The notes under the pieces: model-generated
The model's input: the letters and a program-made list of their open reading frames with translations, nothing else
Database searches by the model: none
Told to the model about the DNA's origin: nothing
Assembly: GCF_000721105.1 (NCBI RefSeq)
Contig: NZ_JOEV01000059.1
Location: 1-39,630 of the forward strand
Direction of reading: 5' to 3'
Origin: Streptomyces cellulosae
Lineage (GTDB): Bacteria > Actinomycetota > Actinomycetes > Streptomycetales > Streptomycetaceae
DNA: 39,630 bases
Position numbers and translations under genes: made by a program
Part shown: positions 1 through 6,892 of the stretch, piece after piece
Position numbering within the stretch: position 1 is the stretch's first letter
Layout of the letters: every line of letters begins with the position of its first letter

Positions 1-257
1 AGGCGGCCGCGGACCTGGTCGGTGCGCTCGTCCGGTTCGAGGAAGTGGGAGGACTGCGGGCCGAGGCCGTCCTCGATGGTCACGAAGTCGAGCAGACCGC
101 GTTCCGCCTCGGCGACCAGGTCGGCCCAGTAGGCGGCGGTGAACAGCTCACGGGGACGGGCCACCGGCTCACGCCAGGCGGCCGGATGCCAGCCGGCGCC
201 GTCCAGAGCGACGGCGAGACGCAGCACGGAGGAAGAAGAAGGAGAAGTGGCGGACAC
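1..257 (-). CDS. LLM-class flavin-dependent monooxygenase, N-terminal part (cut by window edge)
   Basis: Only the first 85 codons are present and the reading frame stays open to base 1. A GTG start at 257 follows an AGGAAGG ribosome site. After a Ser-rich start the protein reads LRLAVALDGAGWHPAAW, then an ELFTAAYWADLVAEAERG segment and DFVTIEDGLG. This is the usual N terminus of bacterial-luciferase-like monooxygenases of the NtaA/SnaA/DszA type, which use reduced FMN to oxidise small sulfur- or nitrogen-containing compounds. It lies downstream of a GST-like gene and a TauD-type dioxygenase on the same strand and has its own leader ORF 79 bases upstream. A role in organosulfur use is therefore inferred; the substrate cannot be read from this fragment. 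Confidence 0.8.
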   Translation of the reverse strand, partial: MSATSPSSSSVLRLAVALDGAGWHPAAWREPVARPRELFTAAYWADLVAEAERGLLDFVTIEDGLGPQSSHFLEPDERTDQVRGR

Positions 258-335
258 GAGTGGGTGCCTTCCTGGAGGTCCGTACGAGATCGCCGGCCCG
301 CACACGGGCAGGGCACGGCGGCTGGGGAAACGGCT

Positions 336-422
336 TCAGGAGCGACAGAGGGCGCCGGCCACGCGCTGCAGATCGATATGGGGCCGGGAGTGGAGGTGGA
401 CGGAGCGGAACACGTGTCGCAC
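336..422 (-). CDS. Putative leader peptide upstream of the flavin monooxygenase
   Basis: A 28-codon ORF starts at GTG 422, eight bases after a strong AGGGAGG site, and ends with TGA at 336. Its C-terminal half reads RPHIDLQRVAGALCRS. This resembles the short actinobacterial leader peptides with an R-x-H-[IV]-D-L-x-R-V core that precede sulfur and cysteine metabolism genes. A Cys codon lies three codons before the stop. A second ORF with the same core occurs at 1522-1644. A role in translation-coupled attenuation sensing cysteine is an inference. The start could also be the GTG at 413. Confidence 0.65.
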   Translation of the reverse strand: MRHVFRSVHLHSRPHIDLQRVAGALCRS

Positions 423-534
423 GGCCGCCACCTCCCTGTGTCTGGCGCCCGATGGCGCCTCGCCGATCTCGTCGTGAGGCACAACACCCTGGTCTCGTGG
501 GATGTTCCTGGGCTGCGTCCGCGCGCACCGGCCC

Positions 535-560
535 GGCGGCCGCGCCGCGGCCGCGGCGCT
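535..560. terminator. GC-rich palindrome after the GST-like gene
   Basis: This stretch downstream of the GST-like stop contains a perfect 14-base palindrome (GCCGCGGCCGCGGC, 544-557) inside a longer run of G and C. It could end transcription before the next leader ORF. No U-tract follows, so the call is weak. The rest of the non-coding stretch 423-584 shows only the ribosome site of the leader ORF. Confidence 0.3.
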
Positions 561-584
561 CAGGGTCGGTGCACGCCGCGCCGG

Positions 585-1454
585 TCAGGACGTGCGGGTG
601 GCGTGGGCCGCCCAGTCCAGGATCTGCACGGCCGCACCGGCGGCCTCCAGGCCCCGGCAACGGGCGTGGTGCCGGCGGGCGATACCGGCGAGGTCGAGCT
701 GGGAGCCGAAGGCCGGGTGGGCGGTCAGGCGGCGGGCGTAGGCCCACAGAGTGGGGTGGCCGGCGATGCGGTGCACCGCATCGGCGTCCAGGTGGTGCCG
801 GTGCACGGTGTCCAGTTGGACCAGCGTGACCCACAACTCGACGTCGGCAGCGGTGATCTGATCCTGAATCAGGTACTCACGACCGACGAGCCACCGCTCC
901 AGTGAACCGAGGGTCTCCAGGAGCCTGCCGAGCGCGGCGTCCTGCGCCGCCGGCTCCGAGACCGCCGCGCCGGCCTGTTGCGCTGCCTCCTCGATGCCCT
1001 GCCGGCACAGCCGTTCGACGGCCTCGATCTCCGACTCCGCCCCGCACGGGTACAGCGCCGGGCGGCCGCTTCCGAAGTGCTGGGCGAGGTCGCGCGTGAC
1101 GTCGGGGGCGTGGGTGCTGACGATCCGGCCCGACCAGTCGTCGCTGAGCACCGGCCCGGCGGCCGGACCGGCGTAGCGGTGCGCGCTCGCCTCGTACAGC
1201 GGGCGCAGGGCGGAATGTCCGCCGTCGGGGCCGTCGGGGACCGCGTCCAGGAACGTGATCGGGCAGACGTCGTCCAGACCGAGCAGGCTGTGCACGACGG
1301 CGATGCGCAGGCCGTTGGGACAGGAGGGTGTGAGGTGGAGTCGGTAGCGGCGCGGCACGGCGTAGTGCCCGCTGCGCGCGTCCCGGCCGATCCTTCCCCG
1401 GAAGGCGGGGGCCGGCTGGGCGGAGGGGACGGTGGCGAGCGGCGTGACGGACAT
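585..1454 (-). CDS. Glutathionyl-hydroquinone reductase-like / omega-type GST family protein
   Basis: The protein has 289 residues. An N-terminal thioredoxin-like part carries CPNGLR around Cys45, the position of the catalytic Cys in the CPWAxR motif of the YqjG/ECM4 family, with Trp-Ala replaced. The C-terminal half is helical and includes AADVELWVTLVQLDTVHRHHL, which matches the conserved TEADVRLFTTLVRFD-type stretch of the same family. Family members remove glutathione from conjugated quinols; actinobacteria use mycothiol, so the natural thiol partner here is unknown. The gene lies between a leader ORF with 67 bases of gap and the downstream flavin monooxygenase unit. The neighbourhood suggests a thiol-dependent step in sulfur-compound breakdown. 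This is inferred. Confidence 0.75.
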   Translation of the reverse strand: MSVTPLATVPSAQPAPAFRGRIGRDARSGHYAVPRRYRLHLTPSCPNGLRIAVVHSLLGLDDVCPITFLDAVPDGPDGGHSALRPLYEASAHRYAGPAAGPVLSDDWSGRIVSTHAPDVTRDLAQHFGSGRPALYPCGAESEIEAVERLCRQGIEEAAQQAGAAVSEPAAQDAALGRLLETLGSLERWLVGREYLIQDQITAADVELWVTLVQLDTVHRHHLDADAVHRIAGHPTLWAYARRLTAHPAFGSQLDLAGIARRHHARCRGLEAAGAAVQILDWAAHATRTS

Positions 1455-1521
1455 GGGTCTCCCCGGGGTGTCGGGTGCGCAGACGTACGCGCGGCGGAAG
1501 CGTCGTCGGGGGCGGCCGGGC

Positions 1522-1644
1522 TCAGCCCAGGGGGCTGCTCGCGCTGCAGACCCGCAGCAGATCGATGTGCCGGCGGGAGGTCAGCAGAGGGGACCGCGGC
1601 GACGTACGGCTCGCTCGACCGCTGACCGACTCAAGGCGCCCCAT
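1522..1644 (-). CDS. Putative leader peptide upstream of the GST-like gene
   Basis: A 40-codon ORF starts at ATG 1644 behind a GTAGGGA site and ends with TGA at 1522. Its C-terminal part reads LLTSRRHIDLLRVCSASS, with the same core (HIDLxRV) as the ORF at 336-422 and a Cys codon directly after the core. It lies 67 bases before the GST-like start. The rest of the interval 1455-1819 holds no other ORF with a plausible start. Function as a regulatory leader is inferred from the shared motif and placement. Confidence 0.65.
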   Translation of the reverse strand: MGRLESVSGRASRTSPRSPLLTSRRHIDLLRVCSASSPLG

Positions 1645-1747
1645 ACTTCCCTACCTGTTCACTAGGATTCCCCTCTGGAGTGTCGATCCGCCCCGGGCGT
1701 GCGTCAAGGGGGCGTCCAGGGAGCGGGCACGACGTCCGCACAGCCCA

Positions 1748-1794
1748 GCCGCCCGCCGCCCGACCTCGGCGGGCGAGATCGGGCTGCGGGCGGC
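1748..1794 (-). terminator. Long hairpin after the TauD-type gene
   Basis: Nested inverted repeats form one long imperfect hairpin: GCCGCCCGC (1748-1756) pairs with GCGGGCGGC (1786-1794), GCCCGA (1758-1763) with TCGGGC (1779-1784), and CTCG with CGAG at the tip. It begins about 25 bases after the TauD stop and lies before the next leader ORF, so it probably separates the two units. Confidence 0.55.
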
Positions 1795-1819
1795 GGCGAC
1801 GTGGTTCCGGTCCCCCAGG

Positions 1820-2806
1820 TCAGGACTGGGCGAGGACCCCGTTCGTGGAGGCGCCGGAGGCGATTCCGTACGTCGGTTCGGGCACCGCCCGCGGTGCGAG
1901 CAGCGTGGAGGGGCGGCCGTCCACGCCGACCGGTACGTCGCCGTCGATGGTGATCCGGCGCAGGGTGCGCTCGTGGGCGTCGGAGTCGTCGACGCCGTAG
2001 TGCTGGGTGGCGCGGTTGTCCCAGATGGCGACGTCCCCGGCGCGCCACTGCCAGCGGACGGTGTTCTCCGGGCGTTCGACGTGCGACTGGAGGACGCCGA
2101 TGAGGGCGCGCGAGTCGTGGCCGGTGAAGCCGGTGAGCTTCTGCAGGAAGCTCCCGAGGACCAGGGTGCGTTCGCCGGTCTCGGGGTGCACGCGCACGAC
2201 CGGGTGCTCGGTCTGGAACTTGACCGCGGTGAAGACCTTGCGGTGCTGTTCCAGTTCCCGGGACGGCGCCTCGGGGCGGGTGGCGGCGTAGTCGTAGTCG
2301 TTGGTGTGCACACCGCGCACGCTGTCGGCCAACACCCGCAAGGCCTGGGGCAGTTCGGCGTAGGCGGCGGCCGTGTTGGCCCACAGGGTGTTGCCGCCGT
2401 AGGGCGGGACGACCTCGGCGCGCAGGATGGAGAAGGCCGGGTAGGCGGGCACGAAGGTGACGTCGGTGTGCCACTGGTTGGCGCGGCCGCCGTGGTCGTT
2501 GTCGATGCCGAGGGCGTAACGGCCGTCCACGGAAGGGACGGTCGGGTGCGCGACGAGTTCCCCGAGCAGCCGCCCGAACGCCTCGTGCCCCTCGGCGTCG
2601 AGGTGGTGCTGATCGCGGAAGAAGACGACCTTGTGCTCCAGGAGGGCGGCGCGGATCGCGGCCACGGTGGCCTCGTCCAGGTCACCGCCGAGGCGGACGC
2701 CGGAGATCACGGCACCGATACGGCCGCCGACCTTGTCGACGGTGAGGGTGGCGGACGGGGCGGGTGCGGTGCGTGCGGCAGGGGCGGTGGGTGCGGCGGA
2801 GGTCAT
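1820..2806 (-). CDS. TauD/AtsK-type Fe(II)/2-oxoglutarate dioxygenase
   Basis: The protein has 328 residues, with an Ala/Pro/Thr-rich N-terminal extension of about 20. The metal facial triad is visible: His113 and Asp115 in WHTDVTF, and His269 in [13 protein letters not shown]. 2-Oxoglutarate-binding arginines follow in the [12 protein letters not shown] stretch. These segments match taurine dioxygenase and, more closely, alkylsulfatase AtsK, enzymes that oxidatively release sulfite or sulfate from sulfonates or sulfate esters in the cytosol. The exact substrate is not determined. The start follows a GAAAGGG site. A Cys-rich small ORF lies about 145 bases upstream. Similar dioxygenases act on non-sulfur substrates, so the sulfur role rests on sequence type plus neighbours. 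Confidence 0.85.
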   Translation of the reverse strand: MTSAAPTAPAARTAPAPSATLTVDKVGGRIGAVISGVRLGGDLDEATVAAIRAALLEHKVVFFRDQHHLDAEGHEAFGRLLGELVAHPTVPSVDGRYALGIDNDHGGRANQWHTDVTFVPAYPAFSILRAEVVPPYGGNTLWANTAAAYAELPQALRVLADSVRGVHTNDYDYAATRPEAPSRELEQHRKVFTAVKFQTEHPVVRVHPETGERTLVLGSFLQKLTGFTGHDSRALIGVLQSHVERPENTVRWQWRAGDVAIWDNRATQHYGVDDSDAHERTLRRITIDGDVPVGVDGRPSTLLAPRAVPEPTYGIASGASTNGVLAQS

Positions 2807-2892
2807 GTCGGGCCCTTTCGGTGGGTGCCTGCTGTTAGTTGCGCTCCGAGCGGAAGGAAATTCGCGCAGGTGACGTGTGTGAACCTGCCAGG

Positions 2893-2910
2893 AGACCTGT
2901 CAGCAGGTCT
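2893..2910 (-). promoter_or_regulatory. Small hairpin between the Cys-rich leader and the TauD-type gene
   Basis: AGACCTG (2893-2899) and CAGGTCT (2904-2910) form a perfect 7-bp stem with a 4-base loop. A further CCTGTCAGG palindrome lies at 2919-2927, sharing the CCTGTCAG sequence, so alternative pairings are possible. No U-tract follows. The position after a Cys-rich leader ORF would suit an attenuator. This is inferred. Confidence 0.35.
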
Positions 2911-2952
2911 GCCGGCGGCCTGTCAGGAGATACGGGGCAGCGGCGCTGTGGG

Positions 2953-3051
2953 TCAGCGACACGCGCAGCGGGCCGGGGCAGGACACCCCAGGCCGGCACG
3001 AAGCCGCGGAACGAGGAGATTCATCGCGGTCACACCCACGAGCTTGGGCAT
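2953..3051 (-). CDS. Possible Cys-rich leader peptide upstream of the TauD-type gene
   Basis: An ORF of 32 codons from ATG 3051, or 23 from the in-frame ATG 3024, ends with TGA at 2953. Its end reads GLGCPAPARCACR, giving three Cys codons in the last ten. Cys-rich upstream ORFs that control sulfur genes through ribosome stalling are known from mycobacteria. No HIDLxRV core is present and the ribosome site is weak (GGGG before ATG 3051), so this is less certain than the other two leaders. Confidence 0.4.
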   Translation of the reverse strand: MPKLVGVTAMNLLVPRLRAGLGCPAPARCACR

Positions 3052-3251
3052 CACCCCGCGCCCGGTCAAGGATCCCCGGCCTCACTTCACGCCCCTGCAA
3101 CAACCACGGCACCCCGACGCCCGGCACGACCTCGTGGTCCCGGTCCCGGCACTCCCCCGTGGCGTCGGTCACCCCGGGTCGCCACACCACGTCCGCACAC
3201 GGCATGTTGGTCCCCACGCGCTTGGAGCCCACCGCGCACGGAAGGACCCCC

Positions 3252-4460
3252 ATGTCGATCACCGTTCCCCCTGCCGCCCGCCCCTCCGGCGACGGCCGCC
3301 GGGAGGCCAACGCCGCGTCGGTGCTGCGGGCCGTGCTCGACCACGGTCCGGTGGCGCGCAGCGGGATCGCACGGCTGTCCGGGCTGAGCCCCGCGGCCGT
3401 CTCCCGGCAGTGCACCGACCTGGCACGGCTCGGCCTGGTGCGCGAGGTGCCCGAGCTGATCGCTGCGAGCGGTGTGGGCCGCCCGCAGATCCCGGTGGAC
3501 CTGCACACCGGTGCCGCGGGCGGCCCGTTGGTCGCGGGGGTGCACATCGGGGTGCCGTCGTCCAGCTTCGGTCTGACGGATCTGCGCGGCACGGTGGTGG
3601 CCCGGCAGGACGTCCCGCACGACGGGATCCCCGCCGCCGGACTGCGCGAGCGGGTGGGCCGGGCGCTGGCGGCGTTCCTCGCCGAGCGGACACCCGCCGG
3701 CGCCAGGGTCCTCGGGGTGGGTGCGGCCATCGGCGGCTGGGTGGATCCGGCGGCCGGCACCGTCGTACGACATGACGCGCTCGGCTGGCACGGGTATCCG
3801 CTCGGAGCGGACCTGCGGCGCCACACCGGGCTGCCCGTCCGGGTGGACAACCACGCCCGTGCCGTCGCCCAGTCCGAGCTGCTCTTCGGCCGGCCCGCCG
3901 CCCGGCGTTCCCTGCTGCACCTGTTCGTCGGGAACGTGGTGGACGCGGCGCTGGCCATCGCCGGCGTGGTGCACAGCGGCCCCCGCTCGGGCGCGGGTGA
4001 CGTGGCGCACCTCCCGGTGCCGGACAGTTCGGCGCCGTGCCCGTGCGGCCGTACGGGCTGTCTGGAGGCGACCGTCTCCGACACCGTCCTCGCCCGCCGC
4101 GCGGTCCGGGCGGGGCTGATTCCCGAGCCCGACGCCGGGCTGCTGGTGGACGCGGCGGCGGCCGGGGACCGGCGGGCCGACGCGTTGCTGCGGGAGCGCG
4201 CGCGGGCGGTGGGGCGGGCGACCGGGCTCCTTCTCGACGTACTCAACCCCGACCTGCTCGTGATCACCGAGCGGTCGAGCGGGCTCCAGCCCGAGTACCT
4301 CGACGAGATCCGGACCTCCGCGATCACCCACGCCCACGTCTGCGACGACCCCGAACGGATCGTGGTCCCCCACGCGGGCCCGGCCGTCCTGCTCGTGGCG
4401 GCGGCGACCGTCGTGCTGGGCCCGTTGTTCAGAAGCCCGTTGCAGATCGGCGCCGGGTGA
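3252..4460 (+). CDS. ROK-family transcriptional regulator
   Basis: The protein has 402 residues. A winged helix-turn-helix covers about residues 18-65 (VLRAVLDHGPVARSGIARLS, then AAVSRQ), followed by a ROK domain with the zinc motif CPCGRTGC at 263-270. The sugar-kinase catalytic Asp, usually in an NDA motif, is His here (VDNHARA, about 199-203). It therefore looks like a sugar-responsive repressor and not a kinase. The ATG at 3252 has an AAGGA site a few bases upstream; the longer frame from GTG 3159 lacks one. It is followed by a DeoR-LacI regulator and galactan-degrading genes, which it may control. It is divergent from the sulfur block. Confidence 0.85.
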   Translation: MSITVPPAARPSGDGRREANAASVLRAVLDHGPVARSGIARLSGLSPAAVSRQCTDLARLGLVREVPELIAASGVGRPQIPVDLHTGAAGGPLVAGVHIGVPSSSFGLTDLRGTVVARQDVPHDGIPAAGLRERVGRALAAFLAERTPAGARVLGVGAAIGGWVDPAAGTVVRHDALGWHGYPLGADLRRHTGLPVRVDNHARAVAQSELLFGRPAARRSLLHLFVGNVVDAALAIAGVVHSGPRSGAGDVAHLPVPDSSAPCPCGRTGCLEATVSDTVLARRAVRAGLIPEPDAGLLVDAAAAGDRRADALLRERARAVGRATGLLLDVLNPDLLVITERSSGLQPEYLDEIRTSAITHAHVCDDPERIVVPHAGPAVLLVAAATVVLGPLFRSPLQIGAG

Positions 4461-4484
4461 CCGAGGAAGTCCGCGGGTTAGAAT
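4456..4484 (+). promoter_or_regulatory. Candidate promoter of the DeoR-LacI regulator
   Basis: A clear TAGAAT -10 box lies at 4479-4484 with GGTGAC 17 bases upstream as a weak -35. Transcription would start just before the ribosome site AGGGGGG at 4502-4508. It suggests the second regulator can be expressed separately from the ROK gene. The -35 match is poor. Confidence 0.4.
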
Positions 4485-4519
4485 GCTTCACATCCGCTCA
4501 CAGGGGGGCCGTGTCGGAC

Positions 4520-5641
4520 ATGCTCGTTGCGCAGCGGCATGAGCAACTGGTCAGGGAGCTGCAGGAGTCCGAGGGGCTGAAGGTCACCGAACTCGCCGCC
4601 CGCCTGAACGTCTCGCGCGCCACCATCCGGCGGGATCTGCTCGACCTGGAGGCCGAAGGGCGGGTGACCCGGGTCCGCGGGGGTGCCGTACCGGCGATAC
4701 CCCACCCCACCGGCCGGCCGTCCGGTCCACGGCCGGTGGCCGCACCGTCCGTTTCGCCGCGCCTGGCAGCCGGGTCGGCGTCGGCCCATACGCTCGGCTT
4801 GCTGGTCCCCTCGGCGCACTACTACTACCCGCGGATCGTCTCCGGTGTGCAGGCGGTGGCCGCCGAGCGTGACGTCCGCGTGGTCATCGGTCTGAGCGAC
4901 TACGCCTACCCCAACGACACCCAGCAGCTCCAGGAGTTGGCCGCGTCCGGCGCGACCGGGCTGCTGGTGGCCTCCGCCACGGGACACACCCTGCCTCAGG
5001 AACAGCTCGAACAACTGCAGGCCGTCGGACTGCCGTTCGTGCTGTTGGAACGTCAGCCGTACGACCGCTACGCGCCGTGCGAGTTCGTCGCCACCGATCA
5101 CCGGCAGGGGGCGTTCCGGGCGGTCGGACACTTCCGGGAACTGGGGCACGACCGGGTGGGCCTGTTCACCAACAACAGCCCCACCGCACCCCTGCTGCGC
5201 GAGGGGTACGAGGCGGCCGTCCGACACCTGGGCCTCGCCGCCGACGCGCCGGTCCTGGACAGCGGGCGCCCCAGGCTCGGCCCCGAGGAGGCCGGCCGGC
5301 TCTACGACCGGTTCGTCAAGGAGTGCCTGGCCTACGGCACCCGGGCCGCGCTGGTGCACTCCGACCACGACGCGATCGAGCTGATGCGCCGGATGCGCGC
5401 CCATGGCCTGCGCACCCCGGACGACCTCGCGCTGATCGCCTACGACGACGAGATCGCCTCCCTGGCCGACGTGCCGCTGACCGCGGTGGCGCCGCCCAAG
5501 CACCAGATCGGTGCACAGGCCGCGCGGCTGCTCCTGGACCGCCTGGACGCGGCCGACCCGTCGGCCGTGCCCGTCCGCCAGTTGCTCATCCAGCCCCGCC
5601 TGATCGTCCGGTCCTCGTGCGGAGCCGCTGCCCGGGACTGA
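4520..5641 (+). CDS. Chimeric regulator: DeoR-type HTH with LacI-type sugar-binding domain
   Basis: The protein has 373 residues. Residues 1-57 form a DeoR-type N terminus: QRHEQLVRELQ, then KVTELAARLNVSRATIRRDLLDLEAEG and VRGGAV. A Pro-rich linker of about 30 residues leads into a type I periplasmic-binding-like domain from about residue 90 (TLGLLVPSAHYYYPRIVSGVQ) to the end. It contains ALVHSDHDAIELMRR and DDLALIAYDDE, as in LacI-family cores. The GTG at 4511 is an alternative start but sits only two bases from the ribosome site AGGGGGG; ATG 4520 has normal spacing. An inverted repeat over the promoter of the next gene is a natural candidate operator. The ligand is probably a sugar released by the downstream enzymes (inferred). 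Confidence 0.85.
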   Translation: MLVAQRHEQLVRELQESEGLKVTELAARLNVSRATIRRDLLDLEAEGRVTRVRGGAVPAIPHPTGRPSGPRPVAAPSVSPRLAAGSASAHTLGLLVPSAHYYYPRIVSGVQAVAAERDVRVVIGLSDYAYPNDTQQLQELAASGATGLLVASATGHTLPQEQLEQLQAVGLPFVLLERQPYDRYAPCEFVATDHRQGAFRAVGHFRELGHDRVGLFTNNSPTAPLLREGYEAAVRHLGLAADAPVLDSGRPRLGPEEAGRLYDRFVKECLAYGTRAALVHSDHDAIELMRRMRAHGLRTPDDLALIAYDDEIASLADVPLTAVAPPKHQIGAQAARLLLDRLDAADPSAVPVRQLLIQPRLIVRSSCGAAARD

Positions 5642-5649
5642 ACCCGGCC

Positions 5650-5663
5650 ACCGCTTCCGCGGT
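5650..5663 (+). terminator. Weak hairpin after the DeoR-LacI gene
   Basis: ACCGC-TTCC-GCGGT makes a perfect 5-bp stem nine bases after the stop and is followed by TTGT. It is short, so termination would be partial at best. Confidence 0.3.
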
Positions 5664-5696
5664 TTGTACCTTCGTGGTTCAACTCGACGCTTTCTC

Positions 5697-5725
5697 TTGA
5701 CACTTGGTGACCTCGAGTGCAGCAT
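5697..5725 (+). promoter_or_regulatory. Promoter of the GH53/PL9 pair
   Basis: A perfect TTGACA -35 (5697-5702) is followed after 17 bases by CAGCAT (5720-5725) as a -10. The left arm of an 11-bp inverted repeat (5706-5716) lies within the spacer, so a bound repressor would block polymerase. The untranslated leader would be about 110 bases. Confidence 0.55.
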
Positions 5726-5792
5726 CATGCAGCAATCTGCTGCTCACTGATTCAAATGTGCCGCAATGAATCACTGAGTCATCGAGGTCACC
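5706..5792. promoter_or_regulatory. Operator region with long-range inverted repeat upstream of GH53
   Basis: GGTGACCTCGA (5706-5716) and TCGAGGTCACC (5782-5792) are perfect inverted copies 76 bases apart, a spacing that would allow DNA looping by a tetrameric regulator. Between them lie GCAGCA-ATC-TGCTGC (5729-5743) and TGATTCA/TGAATCA (5748-5754 and 5767-5773). The adjacent DeoR-LacI protein is the obvious candidate binder; the ROK protein is another. Confidence 0.55.
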
Positions 5793-5841
5793 GAGCAGCA
5801 CCACGAGGCATGTCCGCCAACTACCGGGGAGAGGTGTGGAA

Positions 5842-6891
5842 GTGGACATGGAACAGGAACCGCGACAACGACCGGCCGCCGGCGTGCGCCGCCGTACGGT
5901 ACTGCTGGGCGCCGCGGCCGGAGCCGGAGCCGTGGCGCTCGGGGCCGCGAGCGCCCCCGCGCAGGCGCAGGCCGCGACGTTCGTCCGAGGCGCGGACATC
6001 AGCTGGATGCCGCAGATGGAGGCGCGGGGCTACTACTGGAACAACAGCGCCGGGGTGCGTCAGGACCTGTTCACGATTCTCAAGGGGTACGGCATCACCG
6101 CGGTGAGCCTGCGGACCTGGGTCAACCCCTCCAGTGATCCGGCCAACGGGCACTGCAGCATCGAGGAGACCGCCCAGCTGGCGCAGCGGGCCAAGGACGC
6201 CGGTCTGCAGGTCCTCATCGGATTCCACTTCGGCGACACCTGGAACTCGGCCGGTGTGCAGAACCCGCCGGCGGCCTGGGCCGGTCTGAACTACAGCCAG
6301 ATGCGCGACGCCATGTACGACTACGTCTACCACTCGTGCAACGTGATCAAGTACTACGGCGTGACCCCGGCCTGGGTGAAGATCGGCAACGAGTCCAACT
6401 CCGGGATCTGCAAACCGATCGGCAGCCTCAGCCGCCCGGATCAGATGAAGGGCCTGCTGAACGCCGCGTACGACATGTCCAAGCAGGTCTTCCCGAACAC
6501 CCCGGTGCTGGTGCATCTGGCCCAGCCGCAGAACCTGACCGGCCTCCAGAACTTCCTCGACGCCTACCGGGACAACGGCGGGAAGTGGGACATCACCGGC
6601 CTGTCCTCGTACGCGCAGGGCGGCAACGTGCCCGGCGTGCTGGCCAACATGAAGACCGTCCAGTCCGGTTACGGCAAACCGGTCATGCAGGTGGAATACG
6701 GCGGTCCGGTGGGCAAACCCACCCAGGTGCGTGACTCGCTGCGGGCGTTCATCACCGGACTGCAGGGATTCGGCGGCCTGGGCACCTTCTTCTGGGAGCC
6801 CGAGGGCTACCCCTCGTTCAACAGCTACAACAGCTCGGCCTGGGACGAGAGCACCCGGCGCCCCACGGCGGCCATGGACGGCTTCCTCTGA
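5842..6891 (+). CDS. Secreted arabinogalactan endo-beta-1,4-galactanase (GH53)
   Basis: About 349 residues. The Tat-type signal peptide has twin arginines (VRRRTVLLGAAAGAGA) and a likely AQA cleavage site. The mature protein starts with FVRGADISWMPQME and carries RTWVNP, GFHFGDTW, acid/base Glu at about 184 in WVKIGNES and the nucleophile Glu at about 285 in MQVEYGG. This is the GH53 pattern. GH53 enzymes cut beta-1,4-galactan side chains of pectin (rhamnogalacturonan I). GTG 5842 has the best spacing from GGGGAGAGG; ATG 5848 is the alternative. The next gene begins one base after the stop, so the two are co-transcribed. Confidence 0.92.
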   Translation: MDMEQEPRQRPAAGVRRRTVLLGAAAGAGAVALGAASAPAQAQAATFVRGADISWMPQMEARGYYWNNSAGVRQDLFTILKGYGITAVSLRTWVNPSSDPANGHCSIEETAQLAQRAKDAGLQVLIGFHFGDTWNSAGVQNPPAAWAGLNYSQMRDAMYDYVYHSCNVIKYYGVTPAWVKIGNESNSGICKPIGSLSRPDQMKGLLNAAYDMSKQVFPNTPVLVHLAQPQNLTGLQNFLDAYRDNGGKWDITGLSSYAQGGNVPGVLANMKTVQSGYGKPVMQVEYGGPVGKPTQVRDSLRAFITGLQGFGGLGTFFWEPEGYPSFNSYNSSAWDESTRRPTAAMDGFL

Positions 6892-6892
6892 C

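Noticed and set aside
45..905. 286-codon plus-strand ORF at the left edge
   Set aside because: Antisense to the GST-like gene and the flavin monooxygenase; composition is shadow-like, with no domain.
1475..3775. 766-codon plus-strand ORF across the sulfur block
   Set aside because: Antisense shadow of the TauD-type gene and leaders, running out of frame into the ROK gene.
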